The translations under genes were made by a program, and so were the position numbers. Below the pieces are notes generated by a model. The model made no database searches, had not been told where the DNA came from, and was given only the letters and a program-made list of their open reading frames with translations. Shown piece by piece: positions 8,386 to 15,203 of a stretch of 16,191 nucleotides of DNA (positions within the stretch are counted from its first letter, which is position 1; every line of letters starts with the position of its first letter). Source of the DNA: Actinomycetes bacterium (GTDB taxonomy: Bacteria > Actinomycetota > Actinomycetes > Propionibacteriales > Propionibacteriaceae); assembly GCA_009785885.1 (NCBI GenBank), contig WQUE01000065.1:1-16191 (forward strand), written 5' to 3'.

Positions 8386-8736
8386 TCAGTCGAGGTGTGG
8401 ACCGCCGTCCGGCCACCAGGCCCGCCGGTCGAACCCGGCGATGCGCCCCGATGGCGTGAAGGTGACGCCCTCGGCCGCCAAGGCGTCGCGCTGCCAGGCG
8501 TCCCCTTCCGCGGTCGTCCAGGCCAGCGCCCCGCCCGCCCGGACGACCCGGTGCCACGGCAGACCGGGCGAGGTCGCACAGGCCGCCACCAGGCCCGCGT
8601 GCCGGGCCGCCCCGGGACGTCCGGCGGCGGTCGCCAGCATGCCGTAGGTCATCACCCGGCCGGGCGGGATGCGCGCCACGATCGTCTCCACGCGTGCCGT
8701 CCACGTCGTGCCCGTGGCCGTCCGGTCGCCTCCCAT
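8386..8736 (-). CDS. atl: Alkyltransferase-like protein (ATL), O6-alkylguanine DNA recognition
   Basis: This 116-aa protein corresponds to the C-terminal DNA-binding domain of O6-methylguanine-DNA methyltransferase. The active-site PCHRV motif is PWHRV here (residues 60-64), so the alkyl-accepting cysteine is replaced by W61. That substitution defines the alkyltransferase-like proteins, which bind O6-alkylguanine, flip it out and hand the lesion to nucleotide excision repair without removing the alkyl group. The arginine that fills the base stack is probably R45 in GAARHAG, and the helix-turn-helix tyrosine is Y31 in GRVMTYG. The ATG is 4 nt after the kinase stop codon and has no clear Shine-Dalgarno, so translation is probably coupled to the kinase gene. 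Confidence 0.88.
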   Translation of the reverse strand: MGGDRTATGTTWTARVETIVARIPPGRVMTYGMLATAAGRPGAARHAGLVAACATSPGLPWHRVVRAGGALAWTTAEGDAWQRDALAAEGVTFTPSGRIAGFDRRAWWPDGGPHLD

Positions 8737-8740
8737 GGCA

Positions 8741-10774
8741 CTAGACCACGTGGATGGTGACGATGCTGCACTGCGCCACGTCGGTTCCCGGTGCCGGATC
8801 GGTCATGTGGACGACGCCGAGCAGCAGGACGCCGCTGGTGTCGTTCACGATGCGGGGCACGAGGCCCGCCTTTTCGAGCGCCTTCTTGGCGTCGTCGACG
8901 GAACTGCCGTAGGTGATGTCGGGCACGGTGGTGGAGGCCGGGCCCTTGGAGACGGTCAGCGTGACGGTGTCGCCCTTGTAGAGGGTGCCCGAGTCGGGCT
9001 CCTGCTTGATGACCAGGCCTTTCGCGACCGCGGGCGCGGGCGCGGCAGGACACCCGGCCGAGTAGTCGGGCGAGAAGACGTCCGTTCGCTGCGGGTTGAG
9101 GCCGGCGTCGGTCAGCCGGGTGATCGCGTCGTCCGCGGCGGACCCGACGTAGGTGCTGACGGTGATCGGCTCGCGCCCCTGGGACACGACCAGGTCGACC
9201 GCCGTGTCCGGCTTGAGCTGCGCACCCTGCTCCTGGCTCGCCCGGATCACGGTGCCTTCCTTGACGGTGTCGCTGTACTCCTGGGTCACTTGGCCGGTCA
9301 CCAGGTGGTTGGCGGCTAGGGCGGTCTTGGCGTCGTCGAGGCTCAACCCCGCGACCGGCGGCATGCCGTAGCGCAGCGGGCCCTGCGACAACACCGCCTT
9401 CACGACGCTGTCGCGCAAGGCCCGCGTCCCGGGGCCGGGCACGGCCGAGATGACCTGGCCCACGGGAACGTCCTCGGAGTAGTCGTGCGTGAACTCGATC
9501 GTCAGCTTCGCATCGCGGACGGCCGTCGTCGCCTGGCCCTGCGTCATGCCGTGCAGGTCGGGCACGTCGGTGTAGCGACCGGAGACGAGCCACCACGTGC
9601 CAGTGCCGATCGCCGCGGCGAGCACGGCGAGCACCAGGGTGAGCACGATGGCGCGGCGACGCCGGTACTTCTGTTCCTGGCGGAATCCCGGGAACGTGAC
9701 GGGCCCCGTGGCCGATCGGGCGCCGCCCGGGCGTGGCGGGTCGTCCGGCGGCTCATCGTGGCCGAACGCAAGGTGCGGCGTCGTCTCCGCCACGGCGGAC
9801 ACGGGCGGAGGGGGCATGGGCGGCCGCAACGAGGTCGCGGCTAGGGACGGCGCGCCGGCCGTGTCGGAGGGATGCCCGGCGAACGGGTTCATCACCCGGG
9901 TCAGCTCGCCATCCTCCCACGTACCGCTCGCCAGCGCGGCCCGCGCCTCCCGCACGCGCCGGAGCAGATCCGGGGCATCGTGCGGGCGCAACTCCGGGTC
10001 GCGCCGGGTGCAGGCGACGACCAGCTCGTCCAGCCAGTGCGGGATGGCCGTCGGTCCGACGATGGACGACGGTGCGGGCATGTCGCGCGTGATGTGCTGG
10101 CGGGCGACCTCGCTGTTGTCGCCCGCATACGGCTTCTGCCCGGTGAGGAGCTCGAACAGCATGACGCCGGCCGAATACACGTCGGATCGCTTGTCCGCCG
10201 GCTTGAACTCGACGCGTTCGGGCGGGACATAGCTCGGCGTGCCGATCAGGACCCCGGTCGCCGTGGCGGTCGCGGCTGTCAGCTGCCGGGCGAGGCCGAA
10301 GTCGCCCACCTTGACGTCGCCACGCGCCGAGATCAGCACGTTCTCGGGTTTCACGTCGCGGTGGATCAGCCCGGCCTCGTGGGCGACCGCGAGCGCCGAC
10401 ACGATCGGCTCGAAATAGGCGAGCGCCCGGGGCGGCGGCAGCGGGGCCTCGCGGGCGATCACCTGGCGCAACGTGCACCCGTCGACGAACTCCATCACGA
10501 TGAACGGGCGGCCCCGGTCTTCTCCCTGGTCGAACACGCCCACGATGTGGGAATCGTGCAGCGTGGCCGCGGCCCGCGCCTCACGGTCGAACGTTGCGGC
10601 GCCGGAATCGTCGTCGGTGCGGTCGTCGTGCAGGATCTTCACGGCAACCTCGCGGCCGAGGCGGCGGTCGCGCGCGCGGTACACGGTTGCCATGCCGCCA
10701 CCCGCCTGGCGCGCCAAGATCTCGTAGCGCCCATCCAGCACCCGACCCACCAGGGGGTCGTCTGCACTGTCCAT
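8741..10774 (-). CDS. pknL: Serine/threonine protein kinase with four PASTA repeats (PknL/PknB type)
   Basis: This is a 677-aa transmembrane receptor kinase. The kinase domain is residues 17 to about 280: a glycine-rich loop (QAGGGMATVY), K46 (VAVK), catalytic HRDVKPEN (138-145), DFG (158-160) and a GTPSYVPPE activation segment (178-186). A Pro-rich juxtamembrane linker (about 300-365) and basic QKYRRRR precede one membrane helix (375-397). Outside are four PASTA repeats (about 402-466, 467-533, 534-612, 613-677), which bind peptidoglycan fragments or lipid II. Proximity to aroG and a prenyl synthase recalls M. tuberculosis pknL, and C. glutamicum PknL also carries PASTA repeats; the symbol rests on that context. 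ATG 10774 is preferred because GGGAG lies 5 nt upstream; ATG 10789 would add five residues. Two lone cysteines (C575, C669) lie in the last two repeats. Confidence 0.93.
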   Translation of the reverse strand: MDSADDPLVGRVLDGRYEILARQAGGGMATVYRARDRRLGREVAVKILHDDRTDDDSGAATFDREARAAATLHDSHIVGVFDQGEDRGRPFIVMEFVDGCTLRQVIAREAPLPPPRALAYFEPIVSALAVAHEAGLIHRDVKPENVLISARGDVKVGDFGLARQLTAATATATGVLIGTPSYVPPERVEFKPADKRSDVYSAGVMLFELLTGQKPYAGDNSEVARQHITRDMPAPSSIVGPTAIPHWLDELVVACTRRDPELRPHDAPDLLRRVREARAALASGTWEDGELTRVMNPFAGHPSDTAGAPSLAATSLRPPMPPPPVSAVAETTPHLAFGHDEPPDDPPRPGGARSATGPVTFPGFRQEQKYRRRRAIVLTLVLAVLAAAIGTGTWWLVSGRYTDVPDLHGMTQGQATTAVRDAKLTIEFTHDYSEDVPVGQVISAVPGPGTRALRDSVVKAVLSQGPLRYGMPPVAGLSLDDAKTALAANHLVTGQVTQEYSDTVKEGTVIRASQEQGAQLKPDTAVDLVVSQGREPITVSTYVGSAADDAITRLTDAGLNPQRTDVFSPDYSAGCPAAPAPAVAKGLVIKQEPDSGTLYKGDTVTLTVSKGPASTTVPDITYGSSVDDAKKALEKAGLVPRIVNDTSGVLLLGVVHMTDPAPGTDVAQCSIVTIHVV

Positions 10775-10779
10775 GGCTG

Positions 10780-10784
10780 CTCCC
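10780..10784 (-). promoter_or_regulatory. Shine-Dalgarno of the PASTA kinase gene (GGGAG)
   Basis: GGGAG lies 5 nt before ATG 10774 on the minus strand, which favours that start over ATG 10789. Confidence 0.5.
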
Positions 10785-10807
10785 GTCATCCACCGGCGTG
10801 AGTCGAT

Positions 10808-10813
10808 AGTTTA
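10808..10813 (-). promoter_or_regulatory. Candidate -10 hexamer of the kinase gene (TAAACT)
   Basis: TAAACT on the minus strand would give a leader of about 27 nt containing the Shine-Dalgarno. The distance to the start (33 nt) nearly equals that at helD (34 nt). No -35 match is seen. Confidence 0.4.
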
Positions 10814-10875
10814 GGCAGGGCACCCCAACCGGGGCCGCATCGACGCGCGGCGGCACCACTTCCGGTCCGGGTCGC

Positions 10876-10881
10876 TACGCT
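10876..10881 (+). promoter_or_regulatory. Leaderless-type -10 hexamer of the orphan gene (TACGCT)
   Basis: TACGCT ends 6 nt before GTG 10888. It is divergent from the kinase promoter within a 113-bp gap. Confidence 0.5.
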
Positions 10882-10887
10882 GGAGCC

Positions 10888-11658
10888 GTGACGGTGGCAA
10901 TGAGTCTGGCGTGGCGGCTGCGCCTGGCACGCATCGCGGTCGACCTGACGACGGACGCCCCGCCCGGCGGCATCCCGGTCGTTCCCCCAGGGGTCGGCGT
11001 GCTGACGCTGGCCGGGACCAGTTCGGACGAGACCGTGGTGGCGGCCTGGTGGGCGGCGCTGTCCGGCCGGCCCGGCGGACGGGGCCCGCTGCTCGGGCTG
11101 CGGCCTCCCGCGGACGGGGGGGACGCTGCGTGGCGTTCCCTGGTCGAGCGTTGCCAACCGGACGTGCTTCTGGACGGTCCCGACGCTCCGGGCTGGCCGC
11201 ATCCGTGGGTTCTGTCGGGCCGCAGCGTGAGAGGCGACGCGGTCTCGGCCGGCGTGGCGCCTCCGGAAGCGCCGACGGGCCGGCGTGCCCCCGACTTCAT
11301 GGTGGTCCGGGAGGCGGACGGGGCGCCCGTCACGGCCGCCACCGCCAGACGTGTGGCCGCGGCGCTGCCCGCGGACGACCCGGCATCCGTGCCCTGGTTC
11401 GCCCACGTCGACTCGCTGGCGGGCGCTGAGGCCGTCGTTGCCGCCGGTGTGACCCGTCTCGCGCTGACGGTCCTCGATGCCGACCTGGTGGAACAGTGCG
11501 GCCACCTGGTCGGCGCCGCCTGGCAGACACCCGCCATGCGGGCCTATGCCTTGTCGACACTCCGCGGTGCCCATCCGGGGGCCGCCGTCCTGCGCGCCGA
11601 CCGGAACCGGCCATTCCCGGTCGCGCCCGCCGATTCGCGCGGGCGCCGACATCCGTGA
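10888..11658 (+). CDS. Hypothetical protein of unknown function, 256 aa
   Basis: I do not recognise this protein. It is soluble-looking, with no signal peptide and no convincing membrane segment, and is rich in Ala, Gly, Pro and Arg. Visible blocks are an N-terminal SLAWRLRLARIAVDL helix, an AAWWAALSGRPGG segment and DFMVVREADGAPVTAATARRVAAAL. The segment WFAHVDSLAGAEAVVAAGVTRLALTVLDADLVEQCG (about 171-206) alternates strand and helix in the way of an alpha/beta fold. The tail ADSRGRRHP is basic and polar. Only three cysteines or fewer are present and no catalytic motif stands out. The GTG start is backed by TACGCT 6 nt upstream. It occupies the space between the kinase and prenyl synthase genes and is not similar in length or visible motifs to the PknL substrate Rv2175c found there in M. 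tuberculosis. A second start at ATG 10900 is possible. Confidence 0.75.
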   Translation: MTVAMSLAWRLRLARIAVDLTTDAPPGGIPVVPPGVGVLTLAGTSSDETVVAAWWAALSGRPGGRGPLLGLRPPADGGDAAWRSLVERCQPDVLLDGPDAPGWPHPWVLSGRSVRGDAVSAGVAPPEAPTGRRAPDFMVVREADGAPVTAATARRVAAALPADDPASVPWFAHVDSLAGAEAVVAAGVTRLALTVLDADLVEQCGHLVGAAWQTPAMRAYALSTLRGAHPGAAVLRADRNRPFPVAPADSRGRRHP

Positions 11659-11672
11659 CCGTGCACGACGAA

Positions 11673-11689
11673 CGCGATCAGTGATCGCG
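11673..11689. terminator. 17-bp perfect palindrome across the idsA stop codon
   Basis: CGCGATCA-G-TGATCGCG is a perfect 8-bp inverted repeat around one central base. As RNA it gives a 7-bp stem with a 3-nt AGT loop. It contains the idsA stop codon (11678-11680, minus strand) and starts 15 nt after the stop of the convergent orphan gene. It is placed to terminate both transcripts, but there is no T-tract. A protein-binding dyad is an alternative. Confidence 0.45.
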
Positions 11690-12790
11690 AACGACGCAGG
11701 CGTGTGCGAGCCGGGCCAGCCCGTCGCGGGCCACAGCGGTGACCGGCGCGGCCGTCAACCGAGCCATGGCGCGCTCGTACTCCTCCTCGACGTGGGTTTC
11801 GACGGCCTGGCGCGCGCCCGTGGCCACGAGGACGCGGCGGGCCGCCGCGATCTGTCGGGGACTGGCCGCGGCGTTGCCGAGCACGGCCTGCAGCGTCGCG
11901 GCCTGCGCCGGAGCGGCGTGGCCGAGGGCGTGGGCGACGAGCAGCGTCTCCTTGCCTTCGCGCAGGTCACCTCCGGTCTCCTTGCCGGTCAGGGCCACAT
12001 CGCCGAACACGTCCAGGAGATCGTCGCGAAGCTGGAAGGCGCGGCCGAGAGGGACACCGATCCCGCGCAGCGCCTTGAGGAGGCCCGGACTGGCGCCGCC
12101 CAGGCGCGCGCCGAACTCGAGCGGTCGGGCGACGGTGTAGAGGGCGGTCTTGAAGATGATGACGTGGCTGGCCCGTCCCGCGGCGTCCAGCGGCGGATCC
12201 TGTCGCGATGATCCAGGTTGCCACAAGGGGAGATGGTGTTGGGCTCGGGAGTCCAGGAGTTGGCCGGCCAGCACCTCGTTGCGCATCGCCGCAAGCAGGG
12301 GCCGCCCTTGGGCCAGGCGCCGGGAGGGCAGTCCCGAGGCCTCGAACAGGTCGTTCGCCCATCCCATGAGTAACGCCCCGAGTAGAACCGCGCCCGCCAG
12401 ACCGAACGAGTCGCCCTCGCCGGCGGCGGCCTGGGCCGCGAAACGGTGGTGCGCGGCAGGCCGGCCGCGTCGAGTGGCCGCCTGGTCGATCAGGTCGTCG
12501 TGCACGAGCAGGCCGGCGTGGAGCACCTCGAGGCTCGCCACGGCCCGCAGGAGTTCGGGCGAGCCCGACTCGCCGGCCGCCATGGCCCCCCACCACGCGA
12601 ACGCGGCACGCAGACGCTTGCCGCCCGCAAGTGTCTCGGCGGCGATGTCGGCCACCTCCGTCAAGCCGGCGTCGATTGCGGCGAGGCCGGCACGCCGCGT
12701 CTCCAGGAAGCCCGACAGGACCTCGTCGACTGCGGCCAAGAAACCGGCGCCGAGCGGATCGTCGGCGGGAAAGCTGAGCGGGGACGCCAC
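11678..12790 (-). CDS. idsA: Polyprenyl (isoprenyl) diphosphate synthase
   Basis: This 370-aa trans-prenyltransferase adds isopentenyl diphosphate to an allylic primer to make polyprenyl diphosphates for quinones, carotenoids or other lipids. Both aspartate-rich motifs are intact: DDLID (98-102) followed by ATRRGRP, and DDLLD (256-260) in QLRDDLLDVFGD. GGKRLR (56-61) would bind the substrate diphosphate. The first motif lacks the two-residue insertion of bacterial FPP synthases. The residues four and five before it are Leu and Gly, not aromatic, so a product of C20 or longer is likely but not certain. The GTG start lies 6 nt downstream of TAGGCT, whose first three bases are the helD stop codon. 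It can also be reached by read-through from helD. Confidence 0.93.
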   Translation of the reverse strand: MASPLSFPADDPLGAGFLAAVDEVLSGFLETRRAGLAAIDAGLTEVADIAAETLAGGKRLRAAFAWWGAMAAGESGSPELLRAVASLEVLHAGLLVHDDLIDQAATRRGRPAAHHRFAAQAAAGEGDSFGLAGAVLLGALLMGWANDLFEASGLPSRRLAQGRPLLAAMRNEVLAGQLLDSRAQHHLPLWQPGSSRQDPPLDAAGRASHVIIFKTALYTVARPLEFGARLGGASPGLLKALRGIGVPLGRAFQLRDDLLDVFGDVALTGKETGGDLREGKETLLVAHALGHAAPAQAATLQAVLGNAAASPRQIAAARRVLVATGARQAVETHVEEEYERAMARLTAAPVTAVARDGLARLAHACVVRDH

Positions 12791-12796
12791 GAGGCG

Positions 12797-12802
12797 AGCC
12801 TA
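12797..12802 (-). promoter_or_regulatory. Leaderless-type -10 hexamer of idsA (TAGGCT), overlapping the helD stop
   Basis: On the minus strand TAGGCT ends 6 nt before GTG 12790. Its first three bases (12802-12800) are the TAG stop codon of helD, so one trinucleotide would serve both purposes. Confidence 0.5.
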
Positions 12803-15058
12803 GCCGACGCGCTTGGGGTCGGACTGGGGCGGTGCCGTCGGGTCCGTCGGCCGCCAGGCGCCCGGGCCAGCGTCGGGCGTCACGTCCAGGGTGACGAGCC
12901 GCTGCGTCGCCCGGGTCAGGTCGACGTACAGCACGCGGCCACCCCCCGGCGTCTCCTGCACGATGTCGTCCGGGGACACGACGACGACGCCGTCGTACTC
13001 CATGCCCTTGGCCTGGAGCGCGGTGATGAGGGTCACCCGGTCGTCCGCCAGCGCCGGCAGGCGCTCCGGCGAGGACGACAGCCGGACAAACCAGGACGGG
13101 GGGGCGACGACGGCGATCGTGCCCTCCACCTGCCCGAGGAGGCCGGACACGAGGCGGTCCAGTGTGTCGAACACCGCCTGCGGGGTCGACGTGGCCAGGA
13201 CGGGCGCCGTCCCGGTGTGTCGCACGGACACCGGCAGGTCGGCCCCCGGGTGGACGTCCCGGATGTAGGCACAGGCCAGGTCGAACACCTCGGCGGGGCT
13301 GCGGTAGTTGGTCGACAGGCGGAACGTGCGGTGCGGGGCGTGTCCGATCAGGTCGGCGAGCGCCGCGCGCGTCTGGGCGGCGTCGGGGAAGCTGCTCTGG
13401 GCCGGGTCGCCGACAAGCGTCCAGGACGCCTGCGGGCCGCGCCGGCGCAGCATGCGCCACTGCATCGGCGTGATGTCCTGCGACTCGTCCACCAGAATGT
13501 GGGCGTACGTCGGACTCTCCTCGGCGCCGACGTCGCGGCGGTCGGTCAGGAGGTCCGCCAGGGTCACGATCTCCTCGACGTCGCCCCCGCCCTCCAGGAA
13601 CAAGGTCGGCTCGGCGTCCTCCGGGACGTCGGCTGGTCCGAGCAGCGTGAACAGCTCGTCCAACAGCGCCATGTCGGGGATCGTCCAGGCCGGGGACGGC
13701 CGCCCCAGGCCCGGCGCATACCCGGCCGCGTGCCGCAGGCTGTCGCCGAGGACAGCCTGGGCGTGCTCGTCGAGCAGGCCGTCCGCCACCTGGGACATGA
13801 CCCGCGGGGACGCCAGCCGCGCCAGGGCCTGTGCCGGTGACACCGTCGGCCACCAGGCGTGCAGGAACATGCGCCAGCCCGGTCGGCCCGCGACGGTCTC
13901 GTCGAAGAGGTCACGCCGCGGGAACGCCTCCGGGTGGGCCAGCTTCACCCAGAGGGCGTCGAGCAGCGCCGCGACCGCCGGGCCCGGGTCGTTGGCCTTC
14001 GCGCGGGGCGCACCGAGCACCTTCGCGCGGATCTGGGCCAGTTCGCCGGGCGTCAGGGTCAACACCTCGCCGTGCACGGCGACGCGCAGCACCTGCGCCT
14101 CCGCGGGCTCAAGCAGCGGGAGCGCCACCAGGCGCTTCAGGAGCGGCAACATCACCAGGCCGCCCTTGATCGTCGCCGCCTCGGCCGACTCGTCCCGGTC
14201 CGAACCGAAGCCGAGGACGTCCGCGGCGACGTGGCCGATGGAGCGCAACACCACGGAGTCCTCTCCCAGACCGGGCAGGACACGCTCGATGTAGCGCATG
14301 AAGATCGCTGACGGCCCGACGACCAGGACGCCGCCGTTCTCCAGACGCCGGCGGTGCGTGTACAGAAGGTAGGCGGCCCGATGCAGGGCGACGATGGTCT
14401 TGCCCGTACCCGGTCCGCCCGCGATCAGCGTCACGCCCTGGTAGGGGGCGCGGATGGCCTCATCCTGTTCCGCCTGGATCGTGGCGACGATGTCGCGCAT
14501 CTGGGGTCCGCGCGCCCGTTCCAGCGTCGCCATCAGGGCACCCTCGCCGAGGACCGGCAGGTATCGTCCGGCCTCCGCGTCGAGCAGGTCGTCCTCGATG
14601 CCGGTGACCCGTTCGCCCTGGCAGCGTAGGACGCGGCGGCGCACGACACCCATCGGGTCGAGCGGCGTCGCCCGGTAGAACGACTCCGCCGCCGGCGCCC
14701 GCCAGTCGATGACGAGCGGCTCGTAGTCCGGGTCGCGGACCCCGATCCGGCCGATGTAGCGCACCTCGTCGCCGCGCAGGTCGAGGCGCCCGAAGACCAA
14801 ACCTTCGTGCTCGGCGTCGAGGACCGCCAGGCGACGGGCGGCCTGGTAGGCGAAGGCATCCCGCTCGAACAGGGCCGTGCCGGCCTCCTCCCGATGCCAG
14901 TCCGCACGGTCGCTGCGGAACAGGTCGTGGCCCCCGGCCTCGGCCCGTCGCGCGGCCAGGACGGCCGCGTCCAGGCAGGCGTACACGCGGTCGACGTAGC
15001 GCTGCTCGGCGGCGAGTTCGCGCACCAGGAGGGCCGCCGCGGACACGGGGGAGCTCAT
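12800..15058 (-). CDS. helD: HelD/HelR-type RNA polymerase recycling ATPase (UvrD-like)
   Basis: This 752-aa superfamily 1 ATPase resembles UvrD/Rep helicases, but its family acts on RNA polymerase, prying stalled enzyme off nucleic acid; actinobacterial relatives also affect rifampicin tolerance. The N-terminal alpha-helical arm (about 5-40, ELAAEQRYVDRVYACLDAA) is the part that enters the polymerase secondary channel in known HelD structures. IDWRAPAAESFYR (118-130) is a family signature. Helicase motifs are GGPGTGKT (214-221), LVDESQD (522-528), VGDPAQS (549-555), NYRS (584-587), AKGMEYDGV (683-691) and VDLTRATQRL (712-721). The central 290-500 region is the variable clamp-like insertion. 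The length fits the mycobacterial class. The start ATG 15058 has a strong purine run GAGGGGGG just upstream. Confidence 0.92.
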   Translation of the reverse strand: MSSPVSAAALLVRELAAEQRYVDRVYACLDAAVLAARRAEAGGHDLFRSDRADWHREEAGTALFERDAFAYQAARRLAVLDAEHEGLVFGRLDLRGDEVRYIGRIGVRDPDYEPLVIDWRAPAAESFYRATPLDPMGVVRRRVLRCQGERVTGIEDDLLDAEAGRYLPVLGEGALMATLERARGPQMRDIVATIQAEQDEAIRAPYQGVTLIAGGPGTGKTIVALHRAAYLLYTHRRRLENGGVLVVGPSAIFMRYIERVLPGLGEDSVVLRSIGHVAADVLGFGSDRDESAEAATIKGGLVMLPLLKRLVALPLLEPAEAQVLRVAVHGEVLTLTPGELAQIRAKVLGAPRAKANDPGPAVAALLDALWVKLAHPEAFPRRDLFDETVAGRPGWRMFLHAWWPTVSPAQALARLASPRVMSQVADGLLDEHAQAVLGDSLRHAAGYAPGLGRPSPAWTIPDMALLDELFTLLGPADVPEDAEPTLFLEGGGDVEEIVTLADLLTDRRDVGAEESPTYAHILVDESQDITPMQWRMLRRRGPQASWTLVGDPAQSSFPDAAQTRAALADLIGHAPHRTFRLSTNYRSPAEVFDLACAYIRDVHPGADLPVSVRHTGTAPVLATSTPQAVFDTLDRLVSGLLGQVEGTIAVVAPPSWFVRLSSSPERLPALADDRVTLITALQAKGMEYDGVVVVSPDDIVQETPGGGRVLYVDLTRATQRLVTLDVTPDAGPGAWRPTDPTAPPQSDPKRVG

Positions 15059-15061
15059 CGT

Positions 15062-15069
15062 CCCCCCTC
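15062..15069 (-). promoter_or_regulatory. Shine-Dalgarno of helD (GAGGGGGG)
   Basis: A purine run lies 3 nt before ATG 15058 on the minus strand. The exact pairing register with 16S rRNA is ambiguous because of the six Gs. Confidence 0.55.
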
Positions 15070-15092
15070 ACCGCGACATGCCATAAGGGACA

Positions 15093-15098
15093 AGTGTA
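15093..15098 (-). promoter_or_regulatory. Candidate -10 hexamer of helD (TACACT)
   Basis: TACACT on the minus strand would give a leader of about 28 nt that carries the Shine-Dalgarno. No -35 match is evident. Confidence 0.4.
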
Positions 15099-15191
15099 GG
15101 CGAGGCATCCAGCGGTGGCGCCGGCTGCTGTCCGCGGTGAGGAACGCCCCGCGCGGTTGCGCCGCTGACGGGAGCGAGGGACGGGCCGCCC

Positions 15192-15197
15192 TATGAT
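15192..15197 (+). promoter_or_regulatory. Leaderless-type -10 hexamer of the cell-wall protein gene (TATGAT)
   Basis: TATGAT, close to the TATAAT consensus, ends 6 nt before ATG 15204. It is the best -10 match of the eight. Confidence 0.65.
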
Positions 15198-15203
15198 GGG
15201 CCC

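Noticed and set aside
11967..13853. 628-codon open frame on the minus strand overlapping helD and idsA in another frame
   Set aside because: It is Arg/Pro/Gly-rich low-complexity and bridges two well-supported genes out of frame. It is a shadow, not a fusion.
15149..15156. CCGCGCGG palindrome between helD and the 15204 gene
   Set aside because: An 8-bp GC palindrome in this composition has little meaning without conservation data.
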